From JBKHYJ01 sp046565505 (GTDB lineage: Bacteria > Acidobacteriota > Blastocatellia > UBA7656), in NCBI GenBank assembly GCA_046565505.1, contig JBKHYJ010000080.1, positions 124,001 through 188,000 on the forward strand: a stretch of 64,000 bases of DNA. The letters are read 5' to 3'. This document shows, piece after piece, positions 18,570-27,525 of this stretch (position 1 is its first letter; each line of letters starts with the position of its first letter). Position numbers and translations under genes: made by a program. A model generated the notes under the pieces. It did no database searches. It was not told where the DNA came from and saw only the letters and a program-made list of their open reading frames with translations.

Positions 18570-20255
18570 ATGAGAGTTGTTTCACTGATAATAATCATTT
18601 GCGCGCTGTGCCCGCACGCGGCCCGGTCCGGGGTCGAGCCGGCCGACGTTGTTTTCAAGAACGGGAATATTTACACCGTTAACGAAAAACAGCCGCGCGC
18701 GGAGGCAATCGCCGTCAAGGCCGGCAAGATAGTCTTTGTCGGCTCCGATCAAGACGCGAAGGCTTACGAAGGCAGAGACACACGCGTGGTTGACCTGAAA
18801 GGCAATACGGCCGTGCCCGGCCTGACCGATTCGCACTATCACTTGATGGGCGTCGGCGAGCGGGAGATAACTCTCAACCTCGAAGGCACGGCGAGCCTGG
18901 AAGACTTTCTAGCTAGAGTTAAAGAGCGCGTGGACCGCGCGAAGCCCGGCGAATGGGTCACGGGCCGCGGGTGGATCGAAACCTTCTGGAAGCCGCCCGC
19001 GTTCCCGACGCGCCGCGACCTGGATAAAATATCGCCCGACAACCCCGTCATTCTCACCCGCGCCGACGGCCATGCTTCGGTGGCCAACAGCGCCGCGCTT
19101 AAGGCCGCAGGCATCGACAAAAACACCCCGAACCCGTTCGGCGGTGAATTCCTGAAAGACGCGAAGACGGGCGAGCTGACCGGGATGCTCATCGACAGCG
19201 CGCAGGGCCGTGTGGCGAAGCACGCCCCGCGCGGCGGTAAAGAAGAGGCCGAACGCGCGTTGCTCATCGGCGTCAAAAGGAGCGTAGAGCTTGGCTGGTG
19301 CGAAGTGCAGATCCCGGGGAACAGTTACGCCGAGATCGAGCTGATTAAAAAGCTCTTCGGCGAAGGGAAGATCAAGCTGCGCATCTATGACGCGGTGAGC
19401 GGCCCCGGCCCGAGCGCGCAAAGGCTCCTCAGCGAAGGCCCGACCGTCGGCGCGTTTGATAACCGCTTCACGGTCCGCGGGATCAAGGCGTATATGGACG
19501 GCGCGCTAGGGTCGCGCGGCGCGGCCCTGCTCGAGCCCTACTCGGACGCCCCGAACACCTCCGGGTTCTTTACGACGAAAGAAGAGGACTTGCTGCCGAT
19601 GTTCATCGAGGCTCTGCGCAAGGGCATTCAAGTTGAAACTCATGCGATAGGGGACAGGGGCAATCGAACAATTCTTAACCTCTACGAAAAGGCGTTCAAC
19701 GCCGTGCCCCCCGACCAGCGCAAAGTCCGCGAGCCTCGCTGGCGCGTTGAGCACGCGCAGGTCGTCAACCCGGCGGACATTCCTAGATTCGCCAAGCTCG
19801 GCGTGATCCCTTCGATGCAGCCTTCGCATGCCATCGGCGATTTGCACTTCGCGCCCAGCCGCCTTGGGATCAAGCGGCTGGAGGGCGCATACGCTTGGGA
19901 GAGCTTCATCAAGAGCGGCTCGGTCGTGCCGGGCGGGTCGGACGCGCCCGTCGAGCGCGGGGAGCCAATGATAGAGTTTTATGCCGCCGTCGCGCGCAAA
20001 GATCAGAAAGGTTTCTCGGGCGAAGGGTGGCACCCGGAGCAGGCCGTCACCCGCGAGCAGGCGCTAAAGATGTTCACGATCTGGGCGGCTTACGCGGCGT
20101 TCGAGGAGAACCTGAAAGGCTCGATTGAAGTAGGCAAGCTGGCCGACCTGACGGTGCTTTCGGCCGACATAATGAAGGTCGCGGAGCCTGAGATTCTGAA
20201 GACCCTTTGCGTGATGACGGTAATTAATGGCGAAGTGGTCTACCAGAGGGATTGA
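18570..20255 (+). CDS. Amidohydrolase, YtcJ-like, probably exported
   Basis: Metal-dependent amidohydrolase of the YtcJ/imidazolonepropionase-like group, 561 residues. An N-terminal hydrophobic stretch (VVSLIIIICALCPHAARS) looks like a signal peptide. The metal-binding signature is LTDSHYHLMG near residue 90. Later come VETHAIGDRGN, RVEHAQVV and the final metal ligand in GSDAPVERGEP, so the metal site appears complete. The sandwich domain is formed by the termini (NIYTVNEKQPRAEAIAVKAGKI and KLADLTVLSAD). The substrate cannot be predicted. It begins 31 bases after the acyl-CoA dehydrogenase, so co-transcription is possible. Confidence 0.85.
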   Translation: MRVVSLIIIICALCPHAARSGVEPADVVFKNGNIYTVNEKQPRAEAIAVKAGKIVFVGSDQDAKAYEGRDTRVVDLKGNTAVPGLTDSHYHLMGVGEREITLNLEGTASLEDFLARVKERVDRAKPGEWVTGRGWIETFWKPPAFPTRRDLDKISPDNPVILTRADGHASVANSAALKAAGIDKNTPNPFGGEFLKDAKTGELTGMLIDSAQGRVAKHAPRGGKEEAERALLIGVKRSVELGWCEVQIPGNSYAEIELIKKLFGEGKIKLRIYDAVSGPGPSAQRLLSEGPTVGAFDNRFTVRGIKAYMDGALGSRGAALLEPYSDAPNTSGFFTTKEEDLLPMFIEALRKGIQVETHAIGDRGNRTILNLYEKAFNAVPPDQRKVREPRWRVEHAQVVNPADIPRFAKLGVIPSMQPSHAIGDLHFAPSRLGIKRLEGAYAWESFIKSGSVVPGGSDAPVERGEPMIEFYAAVARKDQKGFSGEGWHPEQAVTREQALKMFTIWAAYAAFEENLKGSIEVGKLADLTVLSADIMKVAEPEILKTLCVMTVINGEVVYQRD

Positions 20256-20283
20256 TCGGTGCCGATTCCAGGGCGGGGTGAGA

Positions 20284-20329
20284 GGGGCGGGGATTAAGAG
20301 AATCTTCCTTCCACTCAATCCCCCGCCCC
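20284..20329. terminator. Convergent hairpin terminator
   Basis: GGGGCGGGGATT (20284-20295) pairs with AATCCCCCGCCCC (20317-20329) with one bulged C. It lies between the convergent amidohydrolase and tandem-repeat genes. No T-run is obvious on the + strand; on the - strand the following bases are not T-rich either, so it may act as a factor-assisted or mRNA-stabilising hairpin. Confidence 0.55.
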
Positions 20330-20337
20330 GACCTTCG

Positions 20338-21081
20338 CTACTTTTTTTTAGCTTCCCACTTGCCGGTCATCTGGCCCGCGAAATCAAACTCGCCGGCGAT
20401 CTTGCCCTCTTTGACCATGCCCGTCAGCACGATCGCGCCATTGGGCGTTTCGAGGCTGAAAGTGAGCTTGTTAGCCACGAAGCTCCCCTTGCTGATCGGG
20501 AGGGTGCCCTGAGCCGACTCGGACGAGCCGCTGACTTTATCCCCATCGAGCTTTAGCTTGAGCGTGAATGCGATGGTCGTTCCCTGCGCCTCGGCGGAGC
20601 CGTCCCACTCGCCCGAGACGGGGTCGCCGGACGCGGGCTTCATCTCTTCCTTCTTCGCGGCGGCGGCCGGCGCGGCCGCGCCGCCGCTCTTCTTCAATTC
20701 AAGCGGGCCGCCGACTCCTCCCAGCTCCCATTTGCCAGTGATCTTGTCGCCGCTGACGGTCGCCGTGACGGTGCCTTCGTTGCCGCCGGCGTCGAACTTC
20801 ATAGTCAACTTGCCATCGGCGTAAGTCCCGCTTGTGATGGCAGCCGGCCCCTGCGGGGTTTCGATCTTGCCCGACAGTTTGCCATTGTCATTCTTGAGTT
20901 CGACCGTCAGAGGTATCTCCCCCATCTGGTCGCTCTTGGCTACGCCTTCGTACTTGCCCGAGACGGTGTCGGCGGCGGGCTTAGCCGTAGATTGTTTGTT
21001 AAAAGACGCCGGGGAGGCGATTGATACCGTCGCCATCAACAAGACGAGAGACGGCAGTGTCATAATCTTCCGTGACCGCAT
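20338..21081 (-). CDS. Secreted tandem-repeat beta-strand protein
   Basis: About 247 residues with a signal peptide (TLPSLVLLMATVSIASPAS). ATG 21081 is chosen because an AGGAGAAGG ribosome site precedes it. The mature part contains two copies of an approximately 85-residue unit. Copy 1 begins VSGKYEGVAKS and ends ITGKWELGG; copy 2 begins VSGEWDGSAEA and ends MTGKWEAKKK. An Ala/Lys-rich linker (GGAAAPAAAAKKEE) separates them. Each copy is an alternating series of short strands with G-K-[LI]-[ST]-G turns, suggesting a small barrel or lipocalin-like fold. No function is recognised. Confidence 0.72.
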   Translation of the reverse strand: MRSRKIMTLPSLVLLMATVSIASPASFNKQSTAKPAADTVSGKYEGVAKSDQMGEIPLTVELKNDNGKLSGKIETPQGPAAITSGTYADGKLTMKFDAGGNEGTVTATVSGDKITGKWELGGVGGPLELKKSGGAAAPAAAAKKEEMKPASGDPVSGEWDGSAEAQGTTIAFTLKLKLDGDKVSGSSESAQGTLPISKGSFVANKLTFSLETPNGAIVLTGMVKEGKIAGEFDFAGQMTGKWEAKKK

Positions 21082-21204
21082 ATTTTCCTTCTCCTGATAT
21101 TCGGTATTATCTTCTGGAACTCCAGCCAATCTGCGCTTCAAGAATGACGAAAGTTCTAGGGCCAGTTATTTATACAGCAAAAACCGCGCCTGCGAAAGCG
21201 GGCG

Positions 21205-21262
21205 GCGAATCATTCGCCTGCGTGTAGGCCGTGCGGCGGCCTCGCGCAAGCAAATGATTCGC
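21205..21262. terminator. Inverted repeat downstream of the DPP-IV gene
   Basis: A perfect 10-base inverted repeat, GCGAATCATT (21205-21214) and AATGATTCGC (21253-21262), encloses a GC-rich 38-base segment that can itself fold. It lies just past the stop of the leftward peptidase gene, where a terminator is expected. No clear T-tract follows on the - strand. Confidence 0.5.
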
Positions 21263-21268
21263 TTCAGG

Positions 21269-23485
21269 TCACAGGTTCGCCAGTATGAAGTCTGTCATCA
21301 TCATCCGCATGTGTTTGACCAGGAGAGGGTCAGACACGCCATGGCGGGACTTCGGGTACAGCATCAACTGAAATTGCTTGCCAGCCTTCTGCAACTCGTA
21401 GGCGAACTGTATGGTGTTTTGCATGTGGACGTTGTCATCTATCATGCCGTGGATCAGAAGCAGCTTGCCGCTGAGGTCTTTCGCCGCCGCGAGCGGCGCG
21501 CTCTTCTTGTAGCCCTCCGGGTTATTCTGCGGCGTACCCATGTAACGTTCCGTGTAGATTGTGTCGTACAAGCGCCAATCGGTCACGCTCCCGCCGGCGA
21601 TGCCGACCTTGAAACTGGCGCTGTGTGTCAGCGCGTAAGTGGTCATGAAGCCGCCATAGCTCCAACCCCAAATGCCTATGCGCGAGCCATCGACGTAGGG
21701 CTGGCTTTTCAGCCAGCTCACGCCATCCTCAAGGTCCCTCAGCTCCAGCTCGCCGAAGTTGCGATAGACGGGCTGGGTGGACTCGACGCCCTTGCCGCTC
21801 GCGGTGCGGTTGTCGCATATCCAAACTATGTAGCCCTTCTGCGCGAGCAGTTGATGCCACATGTAGGTTTGCGCGCCCCAGGCGTTGCGGACCTGCGGGG
21901 CGTGGGGGCCGCTGTAGGTGTAAGACATGACAGGGTATTTTTTCGACGGGTCGAAGTCGGGCGGCTTTATCATCATCGCCTCCATAATAAACCCATCGCG
22001 CGTCTTGACCTGTAAGAACTCCGGCTTCCCTAATTTGTACTGGCTCAGCGCATCGACCTTATTTTCGTTAATCATGCGGGCGACCGAGCCGTCGGATTTC
22101 AACAAACGCACTTGCGGCGGGGTGTTTATGTCGCTCCAAGTATCAATGAAGAGCGTAAAAGCCTGGTTGAAATTCGCCGAGTGGCTCCCCCCTGCTTTGG
22201 TTAGCCGAGTCAGCCCCGTGCCATCGAGTTTCACGCGGTAAACGTCGCCCGCGATCTGGCTGTGCTCGGTCCCGCTGAAATAGACGTAGCCGTTCGCCTC
22301 GTCCACCCCATGCAGCGCGCGCGCTTCCCAATCCCCGTTCGTCACCTGGCGGATCAATTTCCCATCGCGCGAATAATGATACAGGTGCTTCCAGCCCGTA
22401 CGCTCGCTGAAAATAAGGAAGGAGCCATCCTTCAACCACCGGGGCTCGTCAACGTTATCGACGTCAATCCATGCCTTCGACGTCTCGCGCAACAGGTTTT
22501 GGGATTTGCCGTCGGCCGGGTCTGCGAGGTTCAAATCGAGCCACGTCTGTTCCCTGTTCTGAATCTCGTACACGACGCTCTTACCATCCGGGGTCCACCC
22601 GACCCGTACGATTAAAGGGTCGGCCCCTTCATACTTCGCAGTGTCCACCCACCGGGTCGAGCCGCCCGCCGCGTTGACCACGCCCAGCCTGACGACCGGG
22701 TTGGGGTCCCCGGCTTTCGGGTAGAACTCCCTTTCGACCTCCTGGAGGCGAGATATGTGATCGACGATGGTGAACTCATGTACGGGGTTCTCGTCGAACC
22801 TCAGGTAGGCGACCTTTGTCGAGTCGGGGCTCCACCAGTAGCCCTCGAAGTTGCCGCGGCCATACAGCTCTTCCTGGTAGACCCAATCGAGGCGGCCGTT
22901 GAAAATCTTCGGCCCGCCATCGCTCGTCAAGGCCCGCTCCTGCCGCGTCGCGATGTCGACGACGTAGATGTTGCCGTTGCGGACGAAGCTGACCTTGCGG
23001 CTGTCAGGGCTGAAATCTTCGCCCTCCTCCGGGTCGGGATTATTAGTCAGCCGCGCGGCCTTACCAGTCCCGAATTCGTAGTAGAAGAGGTCGCCGGCAT
23101 GATTGATGAGGGCGGCCGTCATGTCGTCATTCATGTGGAAAGCAGGCCGGTTAGATAACCGCTTCGCGTCTTCCGGCTTGATGCCCCCCACCGCGGCGAG
23201 CGCGGCTTCCATCTTGGCGGCGTCATAGAACGGCACGGATTCCCCCGTCAGCGCATCTACCTTCAAGAGTTGCCCCATGCGCGTTTTGGGGTCTATCTTC
23301 GGTTGAAGGTAGTGGGCGCCATCCCTGAGCCAGCGCAAGCCGGGCATGGGCGCGCCATTAAAATCCACCTTCTTAACAGGGTCGAAGATGTCATCTATGG
23401 TGAGCGTTTTCTCCTGCGCCCGCGACGGCGGGCATAGAAATACTAAAGTCAGAGCGGTGGCGATAAAAATAAACGGGCGTCGCAA
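21269..23485 (-). CDS. Dipeptidyl peptidase IV-type prolyl peptidase (S9B)
   Basis: Exported serine peptidase that removes dipeptides, usually X-Pro, from the N-terminus of oligopeptides. 738 residues with a signal peptide (FIFIATALTLVFLCPPSRAQ). The N-terminal beta-propeller (about 60-480) contains the substrate-binding YQEELYGRGNFEGYWWSPDS segment; the double-Glu YQEE matches DPP-IV. The alpha/beta-hydrolase part carries the nucleophile in GWSYGGF, the Asp in HGMIDDNVH and the His in KSRHGVSD, so the triad is complete. With the tricorn-like protease and Tat amidase it suggests a proteinaceous diet. Confidence 0.92.
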   Translation of the reverse strand: MRRPFIFIATALTLVFLCPPSRAQEKTLTIDDIFDPVKKVDFNGAPMPGLRWLRDGAHYLQPKIDPKTRMGQLLKVDALTGESVPFYDAAKMEAALAAVGGIKPEDAKRLSNRPAFHMNDDMTAALINHAGDLFYYEFGTGKAARLTNNPDPEEGEDFSPDSRKVSFVRNGNIYVVDIATRQERALTSDGGPKIFNGRLDWVYQEELYGRGNFEGYWWSPDSTKVAYLRFDENPVHEFTIVDHISRLQEVEREFYPKAGDPNPVVRLGVVNAAGGSTRWVDTAKYEGADPLIVRVGWTPDGKSVVYEIQNREQTWLDLNLADPADGKSQNLLRETSKAWIDVDNVDEPRWLKDGSFLIFSERTGWKHLYHYSRDGKLIRQVTNGDWEARALHGVDEANGYVYFSGTEHSQIAGDVYRVKLDGTGLTRLTKAGGSHSANFNQAFTLFIDTWSDINTPPQVRLLKSDGSVARMINENKVDALSQYKLGKPEFLQVKTRDGFIMEAMMIKPPDFDPSKKYPVMSYTYSGPHAPQVRNAWGAQTYMWHQLLAQKGYIVWICDNRTASGKGVESTQPVYRNFGELELRDLEDGVSWLKSQPYVDGSRIGIWGWSYGGFMTTYALTHSASFKVGIAGGSVTDWRLYDTIYTERYMGTPQNNPEGYKKSAPLAAAKDLSGKLLLIHGMIDDNVHMQNTIQFAYELQKAGKQFQLMLYPKSRHGVSDPLLVKHMRMMMTDFILANL

Positions 23486-23869
23486 TTGTGTTCTCCTCTG
23501 CGGAAAGATATCAGGATGGTAGAGATATTATTTATACAGAAAACGCGGCCCGCATGAAAGCTGCTTTTACCCTCGGGCGCTCGTGCCGGCCTTGAACGAA
23601 AGGTGATTGAACTTACGCGCGCGGCCCGGCCGGGTCGGGGAACTCGCCGGTGGTGGCTCCGATAATGTCACACATATTTAATACTTTTGATCTATTCCTT
23701 CAAGCCAAGGTTAAGTTAGAATTGGTTCGTTCTCGGGTTTCGCTTCACCAGACAAATTTCCGAAGACTCTTCTACCTATCGAAAGGAGTATGATTCCTCT
23801 TCTGTGTAGTCCCCTGGGTGTGGTTGTATTTGCCTGACGGGTGCGGCCGGAGCAGGGATCTGCGCGCGA
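23486..23869. other. Divergent intergenic region
   Basis: 384 bases between the leftward DPP-IV gene and the rightward nuclease gene. It must hold both promoters. AT-rich tracts around 23670-23720 are candidates, but no convincing -35/-10 pair can be fixed by eye. A short open frame with a strong ribosome site lies in its right part and is listed separately. Confidence 0.5.
23790..23837 (+). CDS. Possible 15-codon leader peptide
   Basis: ATG 23790 follows AAAGGAG (23782-23788), a far better ribosome site than that of the large gene downstream. The frame reads MIPLLCSPLGVVVFA and stops with TGA at 23835-23837. It is 33 bases upstream of and out of frame with the nuclease gene. It could be a leader affecting translation of that gene, or a chance frame. 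No Rho-independent hairpin or attenuator structure was found beside it. Confidence 0.3.
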   Translation: MIPLLCSPLGVVVFA

Positions 23870-26800
23870 ATGAAAAAATCATCTTCATCCCTTGCCGCCC
23901 ATACTAATCACAGGTCAATTTCAACAACCTCTAAGCCGCGGGTCAATCGAGCGACCAATTACTCAGCAAGGAAATGGTTTACTTACCCGCCGGTCCTGCC
24001 GGCGCTGGTCTTGGCCGCCGCAATCGGGCTGCGAGTCACATCGGCCGCTTCGGGAACGCCTGTAAGTCTGACGTCGGTCGGGACGGCATACACACAGGAT
24101 TTTAATACGCTAGCAAGCAGCGGGACTTCAAGCGCTGTCCCTGCCGGCTGGGCTTTCAGCGAGTCCGGCACCAACGCCAATGCTACTTATACGGCGGGCA
24201 CAGGCTCTGGCAACGCGGGCGATACCTATAGCTTCGGTGCGACCGGCAACACTGAGCGGGCATTCGGGGGACTCCTGAGCGGTAGCCTCGTGCCGACGAT
24301 TGGGGCGTGCTTCATGAACAATACGGGAGGCCCTATCACATCGCTCGCCATCTCTTACGCGGGCGAACAATGGCGGTTGGGGGCGACCGGGCGGGCTGAC
24401 CGAATAGATTTTCAGTACAGCACGAACGCTACTAGCCTTACGACAGGCACCTGGACTGACGTTGACGCGCTTGATTTTTCAAGCCCGGTGACGGCGGGCA
24501 CGGTGGGGGCGTTGGATGGTAACTCGGCGGCCAACCGCACGGTCATAAGCTTTACGATCCCCGGTTTGAACATAGCTAATGGGACTACATTCTTCGTTCG
24601 TTGGAATGACTTTAACGCCTCGGGCGCAGACGATGGGCTTGCGGTAGATGATTTCTCGCTCACGCCGATGGGGAGCGGGGGCGGCGTGACGCCCGCTTTA
24701 TCAATCAATGACGTTACGGCGGCCGAGGGTGATAGTGGAACAAGCGCGGCGACATTCACGGTGAGCCTGTCGTCGCCCGCCGGCGCGGGAGGCGTGACGT
24801 TCGACATAGCCACACAGGATGCCACGGCCACGGTGGCTGATGGCGACTACGTCGGGCGGACAATCACGGCGCAGGCGATCCCGGAAGGCGTGCAGACTTT
24901 CAGTTTCGCCGTGACGGTCAATGGCGACACAACCCCCGAGCCGAATGAAACATTCCTGGTCAACGTAATAAATGTCGCAGGCGCTAGCGTCGCGGATGGT
25001 CAGGGGGTCGGCACAATCACGAACGACGACTTTGCTTCTATACCTATCCACACCGTGCAGGGGAGCGGGGCGATGTCTCCCTTCGCTAATCAGGTTGTGA
25101 CCGTGACGGGGATCGTCACAGGAATTAAAAGCAATGGCTTCTTCATCCAGACGCCTGACGCCGCGGCTGATTCTGATATTAACACCTCTGAGGGAGTATT
25201 CGTCTTCACATCGAGCGCGCCGCCGGCGACTGCCGCAATCGGCAATTCCGTCGCCGTGATGGGCACCGTGCAGGAGTTCATCCCGCCTTCAGACCTGAAT
25301 AGCCCGCCTACGACTGAGATAGCCAACTCCCCGACAGTGAACCTTCTTTCGACAGGCAATGCGCTGCCGGCGGCCGTCACTATCACGGCGGCGGACACAA
25401 GCCCTACAGGGAATATAGAGCAGCTTGAAAAATTTGAAGGCATGCGAGTGCACGTCAACTCGCTCACCGTTATTGCGCCGACGCAGGGCAGTATCAATGA
25501 GGCTAGCGCCACTGCAACGTCGAATGGCGTGTTCTACGGCGTAATCACTGGAATAGCTCGCCCGTTCCGTGAGCCCGGTATAGAAACGCCGGACCCCGCG
25601 CCCGCCGGTTCTCCCTGCTGTATACCCCGTTTCGACGCTAATCCCGAGCGTCTCCGCGTTGACAGCGACGCTCAGCCCGGGGCGGTCACGCTTGAAGTCA
25701 CTACGGGCGCGACAGTGAGCAATATCACCGGCCCGCTCGACTACGGCTTCCGCACCTACACGATATTGCCAGACGCTGCGACGACGCCTGTAATCAGCGG
25801 CAATACCTCTGCCACCGCTGTACCTGTGGCAGATGCGGACGAATTCACAGTCGGGTCGTTCAACATGGAACGGTTCTATGACACTACTGACGATGCCGGC
25901 GTAAGTGATACTGTATTAACAGCGGCAGCTTTCAACAACCGCTTGAATAAGGCGTCGCTCGCCATTCGCAACGTGATGCGATCTCCAGACATAATTGGGA
26001 TAGAGGAGATGGAGAACCTCACGACATTCCAGGCCGTGGCCAATAAAATCAACAATGACACGGTTGCGGCGGGCGGCTCAAATCCGAACTATCAAGCATT
26101 CCTGGTCGAAGGCAATGATGTCGGCGGCATTGACGTAGGATTTCTAGTCAAGACTGCCCGCGTTTCTGTAATCGATGTGACACAATTCGGTAAGAACACC
26201 ACTTATATCAATCCGAGTAATGGTCAGCCGGAGCTGCTGAATGACCGACCCCCGCTGGTACTCCGGGCCGCGGTCAGTGCGCCCGACAGCAGCACTTTTG
26301 CAATTACTGTAATCGTCAACCATTTACGTTCGCTGAATGGCGTAGATGATCCGGCGGACGGTAATCGCATTCGCACGAAGCGGCGCGCCCAGGCTGAGTA
26401 CCTGGCAAACCTTATACAGTCGCGACAGTCGGCCGATCCGAATGAGCGCATAGTGTCCGTAGGCGACTACAATGCCTTCCAGTTTAACGATGGCTACGGT
26501 GACTCGATCGGGACTATAAAGGGGATGCCAACGCCTGCCAATGAGGTCGTACTTGCGAGCGGTGATTTGGTTAATCCAGACCTGACTGATCTGCTCGATT
26601 ATGTTCCGCCGGCTCAACGCTATTCATTCAGTTTCGATGGCAACGCCCAGGTGCTTGATCATGAATTGATCACATCGAACCTGTTGCCATCGTTCAGCCG
26701 TATTGCATACGCGCGCAACAACGGAGATTTTCCTGAAACATTCCGAAACGACCCGAATCGCCCCGAGCGCATATCCGACCACGACATGGCGGTTGCTTAT

Positions 26801-27334
26801 TTCAAGTTCGCGCCCGCGACTTGCTCGTTCACCTTATCCTCAACGAGCCAATCTTTCAGCGGCGCGGGGAACGATGGCAGCGTAGACGTAATTGCACACA
26901 GCGGGTGCAACTGGACCGCCCTGAGCAACGATAGCTGGATATTGATTACCTCAGAGGGTAGTGGAAGCGGTAACGGAACCGTTACGTTTACGATTAGAGA
27001 AAACCTCTCGATGATTTCCCGCACGGGTACTATAACGATTGCGGGACAAACATTCGCAATTATGCAGGCAGGCGCCGGGGGTGATTGCACCTACTCGATT
27101 ACGCCGGCAAATGGGTCTTTCGGTGGGAGTGGCGGAACCGGGTCGGTGAGTGTCAGCGCGATGGGCAACTGCGGCTGGACGGCGACGAGTAATGTGACAT
27201 GGATAAGTATCACGTCAGGCGGCAGCGGTGTCGGTGATGGGACGGTGAATTATTCGGTAGCACCTAACAGCGGGCCACGACGCTCAGGAACAATTACTAT
27301 CGCCGGACAAATTTTCACTGTAAAGCAAAAGTGA
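23870..27334 (+). CDS. Very large secreted nuclease, ExeM-like, with Calx-beta and BACON domains
   Basis: Extracellular endonuclease/exonuclease/phosphatase protein, 1154 residues. An unusually long basic N-terminus precedes a hydrophobic signal (VLPALVLAAAIGLRVTSAAS, about residues 43-62). A jelly-roll-like region follows, then a Calx-beta domain (about 275-385). Residues about 395-560 hold an OB-like region with VTVTGIVTG, as in ExeM/NucH nucleases. The EEP nuclease domain runs from about 659 (VGSFNMERFYD) to 975, with catalytic-type motifs IIGIEEMEN, NHLRS, GDYNAFQ and SDHDMAVAYF. Two C-terminal BACON repeats follow (about 990-1068 and 1072-1154). This fits extracellular DNA degradation for phosphate, carbon or biofilm remodelling. 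BACON and Calx-beta suggest binding to carbohydrate or the cell surface. Ser/Thr/Ala/Gly-rich composition is typical of surface proteins. Confidence 0.87.
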   Translation: MKKSSSSLAAHTNHRSISTTSKPRVNRATNYSARKWFTYPPVLPALVLAAAIGLRVTSAASGTPVSLTSVGTAYTQDFNTLASSGTSSAVPAGWAFSESGTNANATYTAGTGSGNAGDTYSFGATGNTERAFGGLLSGSLVPTIGACFMNNTGGPITSLAISYAGEQWRLGATGRADRIDFQYSTNATSLTTGTWTDVDALDFSSPVTAGTVGALDGNSAANRTVISFTIPGLNIANGTTFFVRWNDFNASGADDGLAVDDFSLTPMGSGGGVTPALSINDVTAAEGDSGTSAATFTVSLSSPAGAGGVTFDIATQDATATVADGDYVGRTITAQAIPEGVQTFSFAVTVNGDTTPEPNETFLVNVINVAGASVADGQGVGTITNDDFASIPIHTVQGSGAMSPFANQVVTVTGIVTGIKSNGFFIQTPDAAADSDINTSEGVFVFTSSAPPATAAIGNSVAVMGTVQEFIPPSDLNSPPTTEIANSPTVNLLSTGNALPAAVTITAADTSPTGNIEQLEKFEGMRVHVNSLTVIAPTQGSINEASATATSNGVFYGVITGIARPFREPGIETPDPAPAGSPCCIPRFDANPERLRVDSDAQPGAVTLEVTTGATVSNITGPLDYGFRTYTILPDAATTPVISGNTSATAVPVADADEFTVGSFNMERFYDTTDDAGVSDTVLTAAAFNNRLNKASLAIRNVMRSPDIIGIEEMENLTTFQAVANKINNDTVAAGGSNPNYQAFLVEGNDVGGIDVGFLVKTARVSVIDVTQFGKNTTYINPSNGQPELLNDRPPLVLRAAVSAPDSSTFAITVIVNHLRSLNGVDDPADGNRIRTKRRAQAEYLANLIQSRQSADPNERIVSVGDYNAFQFNDGYGDSIGTIKGMPTPANEVVLASGDLVNPDLTDLLDYVPPAQRYSFSFDGNAQVLDHELITSNLLPSFSRIAYARNNGDFPETFRNDPNRPERISDHDMAVAYFKFAPATCSFTLSSTSQSFSGAGNDGSVDVIAHSGCNWTALSNDSWILITSEGSGSGNGTVTFTIRENLSMISRTGTITIAGQTFAIMQAGAGGDCTYSITPANGSFGGSGGTGSVSVSAMGNCGWTATSNVTWISITSGGSGVGDGTVNYSVAPNSGPRRSGTITIAGQIFTVKQK

Positions 27335-27408
27335 GGCTAATCGATACTTTTGCTAGGGGCCATTCGCAGGCGAAAGCAAAGATTAATTAGTTCTACCAGA
27401 GTAGAATA

Positions 27409-27436
27409 AAAGGCTGATTATTCGTAATCAGCCTTT
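27409..27436 (-). terminator. Terminator of the parA-parB operon
   Basis: A perfect 12-base-pair stem (27409-27420 with 27425-27436) closed by a TTCG loop, which is an exceptionally stable tetraloop. Read on the - strand the stem is followed by TTTTATTCT, a usable T-tract, so it best serves the leftward parA-parB operon. It may also stop the rightward nuclease transcript. Confidence 0.85.
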
Positions 27437-27525
27437 CATATTTAGAGCATCGAGCAGTTGAGATATACGAGGCTCTCCGGCCCAAATAGCTTGCCGGGTT
27501 TACTATCGGTCGGCGCAAAATACAT

